From: Roseococcus sp. SDR
GTDB taxonomy: Bacteria > Pseudomonadota > Alphaproteobacteria > Acetobacterales > Acetobacteraceae
DNA: 51,213 nucleotides
Direction: 5' to 3'
Assembly: GCF_019083995.1 (NCBI RefSeq)
Contig: NZ_JAHRCU010000028.1
Location: 1 to 51,213, forward strand
Numbering within the stretch: the first letter of the stretch is position 1; each line of letters begins with the position of its first letter. The translations under genes and the position numbers were made by a program. Shown piece by piece: positions 42,977-50,903 of this stretch. Under the pieces are notes generated by a model that was given only the letters and a program-made list of their open reading frames with translations, made no database searches and was not told the origin of the DNA.

Positions 42977-44047
42977 TCAGCCCAGCATCGCGCCGAAGGG
43001 GGCGAGGCGGGTGCGCTGCGCGGCCCATTCGGCCTCGGTCAGCTTCACCTTGCCGGCGAAGCGGTTGGAGATGATCGCCTCCGTGCTGGGGCGCTTCGCG
43101 TCGGCCGGGGCGCCGAACTCCATGACGAGGTCCGTCATCGCGTTCCACTTGGCCATGTCGGTCCAGCCCAGGCCGTTCTGGATGGCTTCGGGAGCCAGCA
43201 TCGTGGCCTGCATCAGGCCCTGGGAGAGGCGCGCATTCTCACGCCCGCCCGAGGTGATGCCGATCTCGGGCACCTGACGGATGAACATGTCGAGCGCGCG
43301 CTCCGGCTCGCGCAGCTGCAGGGCCGCGGCTTCGAGCAGCGCGTCGGTCACGGCCTCGGCCTGGGCGGCGCGGTTCTGCAGCACCTCGGGGCGGGTGCAG
43401 ATCACGTTGGCGTAGAAGTTCAGCCCCGCCGAGGAATAGGGGATGAAGCGGTGCGCCGCGTTCTGCGCCTGCATCACCGGGATGGTGGAGGAGCCGATGG
43501 CGGTGATGGCGTCCACCTGGCGATCGATCAGCGAACGCTCCAGCACGCGGTTGTCCATCTGCTGGATGGTGACGGTCTGCAGGTTGATGCCGGCGCGGCG
43601 GGCGAAGGCGGGCCAGAAGGGGAATTCCGCGCTGGTCGGCACGGCGCCGATGCGCTTGCCCTCGAGGTCCTTCGCGGTGCGGATCGGGCTGTCGGCGCGC
43701 AGCGCGATGCCCATGGTCATGTCGTAGTTCACGGTGGCCATGCCGACGACCGGGAGTTCGCGCGCGGCGGCGAGGATCATGGGACCGGCGCCGATGATGG
43801 CGTAGTCGAACTGGCCCTGGGCCAGGGCCTGGGCGGCGGCGACGGAGCCGAAGCCGCGCGTGACTTCCACGTTCAGGCCGCGGCGGGAGAAGGCGCCCAT
43901 CTCGCGCGCGATGTAGGCATAGGCGGTCGAGCCCTGGGCCAGCCAGGGGAGCGTCAGGCGCAGCGCGGCCTGGGCGCGGACCACATTCGGCGCAGCCAGG
44001 ATGGCGGTGCCCGCGGCGAGGGCGGAACGGCGGGACAGCGTGACCAT
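42977..44047 (-). CDS. ABC transporter substrate-binding protein, NMT1/THI5-SsuA type
   Basis: 356 residues. A twin-arginine leader (MVTLSRRSALAAGTAILAAPNVVRAQ) precedes a mature part starting LRLTLPWLAQGSTAYAYIAREMGAF, the SsuA/NMT1 opening (WLxQGxxAxxxxAxExGxF). Further family blocks are QALAQGQFDYAIIGAGP and KDLEGKRIGAVPTSAEFPFWPAFARRAGIN. GGAGG lies upstream of the ATG at 44047, deciding the start against 44131. It is the first gene of the minus-strand block that continues through the metallohydrolase and molybdenum hydroxylase. Relatives bind pyrimidine precursors, sulfonates, riboflavin or aromatic acids. Confidence 0.9.
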   Translation of the reverse strand: MVTLSRRSALAAGTAILAAPNVVRAQAALRLTLPWLAQGSTAYAYIAREMGAFSRRGLNVEVTRGFGSVAAAQALAQGQFDYAIIGAGPMILAAARELPVVGMATVNYDMTMGIALRADSPIRTAKDLEGKRIGAVPTSAEFPFWPAFARRAGINLQTVTIQQMDNRVLERSLIDRQVDAITAIGSSTIPVMQAQNAAHRFIPYSSAGLNFYANVICTRPEVLQNRAAQAEAVTDALLEAAALQLREPERALDMFIRQVPEIGITSGGRENARLSQGLMQATMLAPEAIQNGLGWTDMAKWNAMTDLVMEFGAPADAKRPSTEAIISNRFAGKVKLTEAEWAAQRTRLAPFGAMLG

Positions 44048-44292
44048 GGGCGAGGCCTCCAGGCAAGAACATGAACGGGCCGTCATATGCGCGCGGCGGG
44101 CCTTCGCCGCAAGCGGTCCGTCCGGGCCCATGACGGGCGATCAGACCCGTGATGCCTGAAATCCGGGCAGGGGTGCCGGGCCGCGCCCGCTTTCACGCCA
44201 GCGCAACCAGGCTGCCCGGCCTGCGGCGGCCCAGGCGGCCATGGCGCGCGGATTGCTAGTCCGCCGCATCCTTTCCCGCCTGGAGGCCTCAC

Positions 44293-45270
44293 GTGACCCG
44301 TTTCTCCCGCCGCAGCCTGCCCGCGCTCGCGGCCTCGTTTGTCGCCGCCGGCGAGGCTGCGCGCGCCCAGACCCTGCCGGCCGGCACCGTGCGCATCGTG
44401 GTGCCCTTCAATCCGGGCGGCATCAGCGACATCCTGGCGCGCAGCCTGGCGCAGAACATGACCACCACGCTCGGCCAGACGGTGGTGGTGGAGAACCGCG
44501 CCGGCGCCAATGGCAGCATCGGCGCCGGCGTCGTCGCACGTTCCACGCCGGATGGGCTGACGCTGCTGCTGGGTGTCACGGACACCCATGCGGTGAACCC
44601 GGCGGCGATGCGCAACATCCCCTATGACGCCAACACCGATTTCGAGCCGATCAGCCTGCTGACGCGGGTGCCGCTGGCCCTGGCCGTCGGGCCGACCCAG
44701 CGCGAGATCGCCGATCTGCGCGCCTTCATCGCCGCCGCCAAGGCGCGGCCGGGCGCGCTGACCTATTCGAGCTGGGGTGTCGGCAGCACCTCGCAGATCG
44801 CCATGCTGCGCATCGGCCTCGCGGCCGGGGCGGAGATGCTGCATGTGCCCTTCACCGGTGCCGCGCCCGCCCAGCAGGCGCTGGCGGCGGGCCAGGTGGA
44901 TGCGATGGTGATGCCGGCGGGTGCGGCGGAGGCGCTGGCGCGGGATGGGCGCGTGCGCGTGCTGGCGACACTCTCGCCCGCGCGGCTGCCACTGCTGCCG
45001 AATGTTCCGACGCTGCAGGAGCAGGGTGTGCCGCTGACCACCAGCATCATCCAGGCCATCTTCGCGCCCGGGCGCACGCCGGCGCCGGTCGTCGCGCGGC
45101 TGAACCAGGCGATGGCGGCGGCGATGGCCACACCCGCCATGATCGAGGTGTTCCGCGCCCAGGCGGCGGTGCCCGAGCACACGACGCCCGCCGCCCTCGC
45201 CGCGCTGGTGCGCAGCGAGCAGGAGGCCTGGGGCAATGTGGTGCGCAGCGAGAACATCCGGCTGGACTGA
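44293..45270 (+). CDS. Bug/TctC-family substrate-binding protein
   Basis: 325 residues, GTG start with GGAGG 6 bases upstream. The leader is MTRFSRRSLPALAASFVAAG with cleavage near ARAQ. Motifs are GTVRIVVPFNPGGISDILAR, VVENRAGANGSIGAGVVAR, YSSWGVGSTSQIAML and HVPFTGAAPAQQALAAG (PFTG instead of PYRG). It is followed 50 bases later by a fumarate-reductase-like flavoprotein and a 2Fe-2S protein on the same strand, suggesting that its ligand is a di- or tricarboxylate that the flavoprotein oxidises or reduces. Confidence 0.9.
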   Translation: MTRFSRRSLPALAASFVAAGEAARAQTLPAGTVRIVVPFNPGGISDILARSLAQNMTTTLGQTVVVENRAGANGSIGAGVVARSTPDGLTLLLGVTDTHAVNPAAMRNIPYDANTDFEPISLLTRVPLALAVGPTQREIADLRAFIAAAKARPGALTYSSWGVGSTSQIAMLRIGLAAGAEMLHVPFTGAAPAQQALAAGQVDAMVMPAGAAEALARDGRVRVLATLSPARLPLLPNVPTLQEQGVPLTTSIIQAIFAPGRTPAPVVARLNQAMAAAMATPAMIEVFRAQAAVPEHTTPAALAALVRSEQEAWGNVVRSENIRLD

Positions 45271-45281
45271 CGTATCCCGCT

Positions 45282-45298
45282 GCGAGGTCTAACCTCGC
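45282..45298 (+). terminator. Perfect 7-bp stem-loop between the Bug gene and the flavoprotein gene
   Basis: GCGAGGT, a CTA loop and ACCTCGC pair exactly, 11 bases after the Bug stop. No T-run follows. It may attenuate read-through or stabilise the receptor mRNA. Confidence 0.45.
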
Positions 45299-45320
45299 GC
45301 GGCGATGAGGGAGTGGGCGC

Positions 45321-46976
45321 GTGACGCATCTGGAAGCCGATGTGCTGATCATCGGCGCGGGCGGGGCCGGCATGTATGCCGCGATCGAGGCGGTGCGGCG
45401 GGGGGCGGAGCGCGTGCTCCTGCTGGACCGCAGCCTGATCGGCCGCGGGGGCGCCACGGTGATGGCGCAGATGACCGTCGCGGCCGCCGTGGGCGCGGGC
45501 GATCACTGGGAACATCACCTGGCGGATACGCTCACCGCCGCGCGCGGGCTGGCGGACCCCGCGCTCGCCGCCCTGCTCTGCGAGGCGGGTGCGGCGTGCA
45601 TCCTGGAGATGGATGAGTGGCGCGTGGGCTGGGCGCGCTCCGGCGATGCGCTCGCGGCCGTGCAGGCGCCGGGGCATGACCGCGCGCGCTGCGTCTATGT
45701 GGATTTCCTCAACACCGGCCCCGCCGTCTCCCGCACGCTGCGCGCGCAGGTGCAGCGCGTGGGGCCGGCGATTCGGCGCCTCGGCGAGGTGGCGGTGACC
45801 GATCTTGTTGTCCAGGACGGCGCGGTGACGGGGGCGGTGGCTCTGCACGTGGCGAGCGGCGAGGCGCTGACCATCGCCGCACCCGCCACGATCATCGCGA
45901 CGGGCGGGCTCACGCGGCTTTATGCGCGCAACAGTGCCAGCGCCAATATGTCGGGCGATGGCTATGCGCTGGCGCTGCGCGCGGGTGCGACGCTGGTGGA
46001 CATGGAGTTCGTGCAGTTCTTCCCCTTCGGGCATCTGGCGCCGCGGCTGATCGGGATGGACCCGATCATGTGGGACCCCTTTCGGTACAAGCTGGGCGGG
46101 CGGCTGCTGAACGGTGCCATGGAGGATTTCCTCGACCGCTGGGGCGGCGATGCCGAACAGGGGCGATACAGCACCACGCGCGACCTCGCGACCTATGCGA
46201 TCACAAAGGAAAACGAGGCGGGGCGCGGCTCGCCGCATGGCGGCGCGTGGCTGTCCTTCACGCATATTCCGGAGGCGGAGCTGCGCGCGGCCTTCGGCCC
46301 GGTGGTGGACAAGCTCGCCGCCAATGGCATCGACCTGACGCGCGATTGCATCGAGGTCTCGCCCATCGCGCATTACCACATGGGCGGCGTGCGGGTGGAT
46401 CCGCGGATGCGCACCGATGTGCCGGGCCTGCTGGCGGCGGGTGAGGCGGTGGGTGGTGCGAATGGCGCGAACCGGCTCTCGGGCAATGCGATCACCGAGG
46501 CGCTGGCCTATGGCCGCACGGCGGGGCGCGAGGCGGCGTTGTTGGCGGCGAAGGGGCCGGTCCGCGGCTTCGCGGCGGGGCTGGCGCTCGAGTTGCTGCG
46601 CGCCTCCGGGCCCGCGGTGAACACGGCGGCGATGGTGGCGCGGCTGCAGCGCGTGATGTCGGAAGATGTGGGGCCGTTCCGCACGGCGGCGGGGCTGGAT
46701 CGCGCCGCTGCGGCCGTGGCCGAATTGCAAGCGGAGCTGGGGCTGGCGCCGCCCGGCGTGCCGGGGCAGCCGCATGACCTGGCGCGGCTGGATTGGCTGG
46801 ATCTGCGGCAGATGCTGCTGGTGGCGGCGGCGGTGATCCGCGCGGCGCGGGCGCGGGAGGAAAGCCGTGGGGCGCATCAGCGCGAGGATTTCCCGGAGAT
46901 GCGGGAGGAATGGCGCGTGAACCAGTTGCTGCGCGGCGAGGGCTTGGCGCTCTCGCGCCAGGCGGTGCCGGCGTGA
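45321..46976 (+). CDS. Fumarate reductase/succinate dehydrogenase-like FAD-binding protein
   Basis: 551 residues. The Rossmann motif is GAGGAG (12-17). Substrate-site blocks are HYHMGGV (near 353), GEAVGGANGANRLSGNA (with the catalytic-type Arg) and RGAHQREDFPE near the C-terminus, all as in SdhA/FrdA. The loop that carries the FAD-linking His in SdhA reads GRGGATVMAQM here, with no His, so FAD is probably non-covalent, as in aspartate oxidase or TcuA-like dehydrogenases. GTG start; the upstream site is weak. It overlaps the 2Fe-2S gene by one base (TGATG), so the two form a minimal flavin/iron-sulfur module. No membrane anchor subunits are encoded nearby. Confidence 0.88.
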   Translation: MTHLEADVLIIGAGGAGMYAAIEAVRRGAERVLLLDRSLIGRGGATVMAQMTVAAAVGAGDHWEHHLADTLTAARGLADPALAALLCEAGAACILEMDEWRVGWARSGDALAAVQAPGHDRARCVYVDFLNTGPAVSRTLRAQVQRVGPAIRRLGEVAVTDLVVQDGAVTGAVALHVASGEALTIAAPATIIATGGLTRLYARNSASANMSGDGYALALRAGATLVDMEFVQFFPFGHLAPRLIGMDPIMWDPFRYKLGGRLLNGAMEDFLDRWGGDAEQGRYSTTRDLATYAITKENEAGRGSPHGGAWLSFTHIPEAELRAAFGPVVDKLAANGIDLTRDCIEVSPIAHYHMGGVRVDPRMRTDVPGLLAAGEAVGGANGANRLSGNAITEALAYGRTAGREAALLAAKGPVRGFAAGLALELLRASGPAVNTAAMVARLQRVMSEDVGPFRTAAGLDRAAAAVAELQAELGLAPPGVPGQPHDLARLDWLDLRQMLLVAAAVIRAARAREESRGAHQREDFPEMREEWRVNQLLRGEGLALSRQAVPA

Positions 46977-47299
46977 TGCGCGCGGCCTTGCTGATCCAGC
47001 GTGGTGGCGCGGGCGAGGCGCCGCGCGAGGAGCGGTTCGAGTTGGATTTCGAGCCGGGGGAATCGGTGCTGGATGGCTTGCGGCGGCTCAGGGTGAGCGC
47101 CGATGCGACGCTGGCGTTTCGTTATGCCTGCCTGAATGCCAATGCGTGCAAGGAGTGCATGATGCTGCTGGATGGCCGCGTCATCTACGCCTGTACGGCG
47201 CGGCTGGAGCCGCGCGAAATGCGTTTGGCGCCGCTTCCCAACAAGGTGTTGCTGCGCGACCTGGCGACGGTCATCGCCCCTCCGGACGAGCGCCTGTAA
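46976..47299 (+). CDS. Small 2Fe-2S protein resembling the N-terminal domain of SdhB/FrdB
   Basis: 107 residues. The ferredoxin-like fold is opened by ERFELDFEPGESVLDGLRRLR; the cysteines C52, C58, C61 and C73 (ACLNANACKEC and YAC) match the SdhB 2Fe-2S pattern but with five residues instead of four between the first two cysteines. The protein ends where SdhB would continue into its 4Fe-4S/3Fe-4S domain, so that half is absent rather than frameshifted. Its start is coupled to the flavoprotein stop. It probably accepts electrons from that flavoprotein and passes them to an unidentified partner. Confidence 0.82.
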   Translation: MRAALLIQRGGAGEAPREERFELDFEPGESVLDGLRRLRVSADATLAFRYACLNANACKECMMLLDGRVIYACTARLEPREMRLAPLPNKVLLRDLATVIAPPDERL

Positions 47300-47337
47300 T
47301 TGGGGTCTGGGGCCTTTCGGCCCCAGCCGCCGGAGGC
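47299..47337 (+). repeat. Intergenic hairpin repeat, copy D
   Basis: Identical over 39 bases to 36804-36842. Its perfect CTGGGGCC/GGCCCCAG stem with TTTC loop begins 8 bases after the plus-strand stop. The element fills the gap to the convergent Bug gene. After GGAGGC it continues ATTTACTG, lacking the T-run of copies A and C. Confidence 0.65.
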
Positions 47338-47339
47338 AT

Positions 47340-48296
47340 TTACTGTTTCTGCAGCCCCAGGCTCCGCGCCACCTCACCCAGCGCATTGTATTCCGCCAGC
47401 ATGGCGCGCCCCATGGCCTCACCCACGACCAGGTCGAAGATCGCGCCCTGGGCCTGCATCACCTCCTGGAAGCGTGGCGTGCGGGCGGCGTTGGTGAAGG
47501 TCTCGGTGAGCCGCGCCATGCGGTCCGCCGGGATGCCCTGGGGGGCGATCATGCCCCACCAGATGGTGATGGCCATCTCGGGCAGGCCGAGGCTGCCGAC
47601 GCCCGAGCCCTCGGGTGCCGCCGGATTGCCGCCGACTGTGGTGAGGAAGTAGCAGCGCGCCGTGCCCGCGCGCACCGCCGGCATGGCGCCGACGAGAGAG
47701 CCGCCGAAGAAGGTGATGTGCCCGCCGAGGAAGGCCGGAAGGGTCTGCCCTGCGCCCTGGAAGGGCACGGTCTGCATCTGCAGGCCGAGCTGGCGGAGGA
47801 TGCGTTCGACGCCGAGATGCATGACGCCGCCCAGCCCTTCGTTGCCCCAGGTGTAGGTGTTGGGCCGGGCGCGGATGGCCGCGATCATGCTCGTGAGGTC
47901 GGTGGCCGGGAAATCGGGCCGGGCGCAGAGGGCGAAGGGCGAATAGCCCACCTGGAAGACCGGCGCGATGGACTGGATGGTGTAGCGCGCGCCCAGCGTG
48001 TGCGGCGCCGAGGTGATGGGCGTGTTCCAGACGAAGCCGAGCGTATGGCCGTCGGGCCGGGATTCCAGCACCTGCTGCACGCCGATGGTGCCGCTCGCCC
48101 CCGGCCGGTTCTCGACGATGATGGGCTGGCCGAGCGAGTTGCCCACGATCTCCTGCAGGGCGCGGGCGAAGATGTCGGTGCCGCCGCCGGGATTGACCGG
48201 GACGATGATGCGGATGGGCCGGTCGGGGAAGCTTTGGGCGGCTGCGGGCAGCATGAGGCTGGGCAGCAGGGCCAGGGCCAGGAACCAGCGACGCAT
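47340..48296 (-). CDS. Bug/TctC-family substrate-binding protein
   Basis: 318 residues with a signal peptide (MRRWFLALALLPSLMLPAAAQS, cleavage after AAA). Motifs are FPDRPIRIIVPVNPGGGTDIFAR, VENRPGASGTIGVQQVLE, TYTWGNEGLGGVMHLGVE and TVPFQGAGQTLPAFLGG. The PVNPGGG loop and PFQG variant set it slightly apart from the other receptors here. It is divergent from the cyclase-family gene, with a 117-bp gap between them that contains a palindromic operator-like element. Confidence 0.9.
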   Translation of the reverse strand: MRRWFLALALLPSLMLPAAAQSFPDRPIRIIVPVNPGGGTDIFARALQEIVGNSLGQPIIVENRPGASGTIGVQQVLESRPDGHTLGFVWNTPITSAPHTLGARYTIQSIAPVFQVGYSPFALCARPDFPATDLTSMIAAIRARPNTYTWGNEGLGGVMHLGVERILRQLGLQMQTVPFQGAGQTLPAFLGGHITFFGGSLVGAMPAVRAGTARCYFLTTVGGNPAAPEGSGVGSLGLPEMAITIWWGMIAPQGIPADRMARLTETFTNAARTPRFQEVMQAQGAIFDLVVGEAMGRAMLAEYNALGEVARSLGLQKQ

Positions 48297-48360
48297 GGGC
48301 TCTCTCCTTCACCGTGAGGCTGTAGCTTGGCACGATCGGCGGCCTTCGCCACCTACGGGA

Positions 48361-48388
48361 TTGTCCCATGCCATGGGAGTCGCATAGT
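48361..48388 (+). promoter_or_regulatory. Putative cyclase-gene promoter with a palindromic operator
   Basis: TTGTCC (48361-48366) and CATAGT (48383-48388) are separated by 16 bases. Between and overlapping them is a perfect inverted repeat, TCCCATG-C-CATGGGA (48364-48378). A regulator bound there would block RNA polymerase; the divergent Bug gene could share it. Confidence 0.4.
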
Positions 48389-48413
48389 GGCGGTTCACGA
48401 TGGGGAGGATGCC

Positions 48414-49106
48414 ATGAAACTGATCGATCTGAGCCGGGAACTGCACCACAAGGCGCAGCGCCTGCCCAACCACCCGACCATCGAGGTCTATCCGTTCAGC
48501 ACGCATGACGAGAAGCGCGTGGCCGACGGCTACGAGTTCTCTTCGGCCACGATGGTGCTGCACATGGGCGACCATGGCGGGACGCATGTGGATGCGCCGG
48601 TGCATTTCGATGAGACGCCGGGTGCGATGACGATCGACCAGATGCCGCTCGAGACCTTCTTCACGGAGGCGGTGTGCCTGGACCTGACACATGTGCCGGA
48701 CAGGACGGACATCACCGTGGCCCACCTGGAGGCGGCGGAGAAAGCGGCTGGGGTGAGCATCAAGCCGAAGGATACGGTGCTGCTCTACACCGGCTTCTAC
48801 AAGCGTGCGGCCGGCACCGAGGGCTACATCACCGACTTCCCGGGGCTGACGAAGGAGAGTGCCACCTGGCTGGGGGCCAAGGGCATCACCGCCTTCACGG
48901 TGGAATCCGTGAGTCCGGGCCGGCCGGGGCGCAACAATTTCGAGGTGCACCATGTCTGCCGCGACATGGGCTTCACGCATTACGAAGGCGTGATCAATTG
49001 CGACAAGGTGGTGGGCAAGGGGCGCTTCCGCTTCCTCGCCATGCCGTTGAAGATCAGGGGCGGCACCGGCAGCCCGGTGCGCGCCGTCGCGATCCTCGAG
49101 GAATAG
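48414..49106 (+). CDS. Cyclase-family (kynurenine formamidase-like) metal-dependent hydrolase
   Basis: 230 residues with the signature HGGTHVDAPVHF (H54, H58, D60, H64), the HxGTHxDxPxHF metal motif of the cyclase family. Other blocks are MKLIDLSRELHH, DTVLLYTGFYKRA and FTVESVSPGRPG. Members include KynB formamidase, isatin hydrolase and polyketide cyclases, all acting on amide or ester bonds with Mn or Zn. GGGGAGGAT precedes the ATG at 48414, which also begins the conserved N-terminus, so the upstream start at 48327 is rejected. The divergent Bug gene may import its substrate. Confidence 0.88.
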   Translation: MKLIDLSRELHHKAQRLPNHPTIEVYPFSTHDEKRVADGYEFSSATMVLHMGDHGGTHVDAPVHFDETPGAMTIDQMPLETFFTEAVCLDLTHVPDRTDITVAHLEAAEKAAGVSIKPKDTVLLYTGFYKRAAGTEGYITDFPGLTKESATWLGAKGITAFTVESVSPGRPGRNNFEVHHVCRDMGFTHYEGVINCDKVVGKGRFRFLAMPLKIRGGTGSPVRAVAILEE

Positions 49107-49110
49107 CGCC

Positions 49111-49701
49111 TCAGGTTCCGACGGATCGGCGGGGCAGGTTCGTGAGGTCCTGCGCCGCCATCCAGGCGGGGCCGCCATGGGCGACCCAGAGCGAAGCGGC
49201 GAGTGCGGCGAAGCCACGATGGGCGATGAGGTCCGCTTCGCCGAAGCTGTTGCGGGCGGCGTTCGCGCAGATCAGCACGCCCAGATAGTCGCCCTGCCAC
49301 AGGATGGGCGCGAACATCGAGGAGCCGGCGCGGAAGCTCTGCAGGATCTTCACGAAGCTGGCATGCAGGGCCGTGTCGCGCAGCAGCATGGGCTGGCGCG
49401 TCTTCGCCACCTCGCCCGGATGCCCGAGCTTGATGTCCACCAGCTCGTGATACTGCTCGGGCGCGAAGTTCACCGGGGCCGTGATCATGTGATGCTGACG
49501 GTCGGCGGTGACCATGAAGGCGACGGCGGCAGCGCCGATCGTGGGCGGCGGAGATTCCCGGAAGGCATTGGGGCGCAATGCGGCGCCGGGGTCGCCCAGC
49601 AGGGCGGGGATGGCGCGTGTGATGGTGTAGAGCGCCTCCTCCGGGCCATGCGCCGCGGCGCCCTCGGCCGCGATACGCGCGAAGCCTGCCATCTGTTCCA
49701 T
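49111..49701 (-). CDS. GAF-domain protein
   Basis: 196 residues. A GAF-like core occupies about 40-180, with GAAAVAFMVTADRQHHMI, a QPMLLRDTALHASFVKILQSFRAGSSMFAPILWQGDYLGVLICAN block and EADLIAHRGFAALAASLW. No output domain is attached, so it may be a stand-alone small-molecule sensor or an enzyme-associated GAF domain. GAGGAAC precedes the ATG at 49701; the longer frame reads through the upstream gene. It follows the enolase-superfamily gene by 8 bases and is probably cotranscribed with it. Confidence 0.75.
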   Translation of the reverse strand: MEQMAGFARIAAEGAAAHGPEEALYTITRAIPALLGDPGAALRPNAFRESPPPTIGAAAVAFMVTADRQHHMITAPVNFAPEQYHELVDIKLGHPGEVAKTRQPMLLRDTALHASFVKILQSFRAGSSMFAPILWQGDYLGVLICANAARNSFGEADLIAHRGFAALAASLWVAHGGPAWMAAQDLTNLPRRSVGT

Positions 49702-49709
49702 AGCGTTCC

Positions 49710-50825
49710 TCAGATCCTGAAGCGGTTGAGTTGGGCGGGGTCTGGCGTGATGCCGATGCCGGGCCCGGGCGGAAGGCGCGCCTGGCCGGCCTCGATGAGG
49801 AGGCCGGGGATGGCGATGTCCTCGGAGAGCATGCCCTGCGTGAGGCTGACGCCCCAATCAACCTCCGGCACCAGGGCGGCCAGGTGCAGCACGGCCGCAT
49901 TGCCGATGGAGGTCTCGGCGATCTTGCAGGCGAGCGTGGTCCGCATGGCGTTCTCGCGCGCCAGGGCATCGGCCGCGAGCGTGGGCAGCAGGCCGCCGAG
50001 CTTGATGGATTTCAGGCCGAAGCCGGCGGCGCTGCCGCGGCAGGCGGGGATGTCGGCGAGGCCGTGCAGGCCTTCATCCACGCAGATGGGGCAGCGCGTT
50101 GCGGCCGCGAGTTGGGCGAGGCCGGGCTTGTCGTCATCAGGCAGGGGCTGCTCGAGGTAGTCGAGCGCGCCATCCGGCAGCGCGGCCAGGAAGGCGCGGG
50201 CGGCGGGGAGCGTCCAGGCCATGTTCGCATCGCCCGAGAGATGCGCGCGGGGGCCGAGGGCTTCGCGCAGGCGCTGGATCATGGCCGCGTCGTCGAGCGG
50301 ATCGGGGCGGAGGCCGAGCTTCACCTTGATGTGGCGAAAGCCGCTGGCCTGGGCGGCGAGGGCGGCTTGCAGCACGGCCTCCTCGGTCGCGCCGCCGATC
50401 ATGGAGATGCAGGGGGCGGCATCGCGCTTCCGTTGACCGAGGAAGTCGCAGAGGGGGAGGCCGGCACGGCGGGCGGCCAGGTCCAGCAGGGCGGCCTCGG
50501 CCGCGCATTTCGCGCCGGTGTTGTTGCGGATGGCGCGGTCGAGCCGGTGGGTGACTTCCGCCGGTGCGGCGAAGGGGCCGGAGAGCAGGGCGGGGGCGAG
50601 ATAGCGGCGCGCGACTTCGGCCATGCCGGCCAGCACCTCGCCGGTCATGGTCGGGGCGGCGGAGGCCTCGCCCCAGCCGGAGCGGCCTTCGGAATCCTGC
50701 GCCTCGATGATCAGCGTCTCGGCATGGGTGATGGTCTCGCTGGCCAGGTAGAGCGGGTGCCGCAGCGGGACGCGCAGCGGCCAGACATGGATGGCGTTGA
50801 GCGACAGGGGCCAGGGCGCGGTCAT
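49710..50825 (-). CDS. Mandelate racemase/muconate lactonizing enzyme (enolase superfamily)
   Basis: 371 residues, the usual MLE-subgroup size. The N-terminal capping domain contains AETLIIEAQDSEGRSGWGEA. The barrel carries the KxK motif K167/K169 (HIKVKLG), metal ligands D199 (SGDANMAW), E225 (DYLEQPL) and D250 (ICVDEGL), and the opposite catalytic Lys K275 (SIKLGG). Lysines on both faces fit muconate cycloisomerase, o-succinylbenzoate synthase or dipeptide epimerase chemistry; context does not choose between them. It lies directly downstream of the repeat array at the window's right end, whose last terminator should insulate it. Confidence 0.88.
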   Translation of the reverse strand: MTAPWPLSLNAIHVWPLRVPLRHPLYLASETITHAETLIIEAQDSEGRSGWGEASAAPTMTGEVLAGMAEVARRYLAPALLSGPFAAPAEVTHRLDRAIRNNTGAKCAAEAALLDLAARRAGLPLCDFLGQRKRDAAPCISMIGGATEEAVLQAALAAQASGFRHIKVKLGLRPDPLDDAAMIQRLREALGPRAHLSGDANMAWTLPAARAFLAALPDGALDYLEQPLPDDDKPGLAQLAAATRCPICVDEGLHGLADIPACRGSAAGFGLKSIKLGGLLPTLAADALARENAMRTTLACKIAETSIGNAAVLHLAALVPEVDWGVSLTQGMLSEDIAIPGLLIEAGQARLPPGPGIGITPDPAQLNRFRI

Positions 50826-50869
50826 GGCGCGAGCCTAGCGGGGAATGCGGCGATGCCAATGGCGGCCCG

Positions 50870-50903
50870 AAAACCAAAACCCGCCGCCATGATTGGCGAC
50901 GGG
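50870..50903 (-). terminator. Rho-independent terminator of repeat unit 1
   Basis: On the minus strand CCCGTCGCC (50903-50895), a six-base loop and GGCGGCGGG (50888-50880) pair over 9 bp in RNA (one G-U), followed by TTTTGGTTTT. This is the last terminator before the enolase-superfamily gene, 45 bases from its ATG. Confidence 0.75.

Noticed and set aside
44048-44292. Small gene or RNA in the 245-bp divergent gap
   Set aside because: No convincing frame, and only weak inverted repeats without a terminator; left as a regulatory gap with nothing specific visible.
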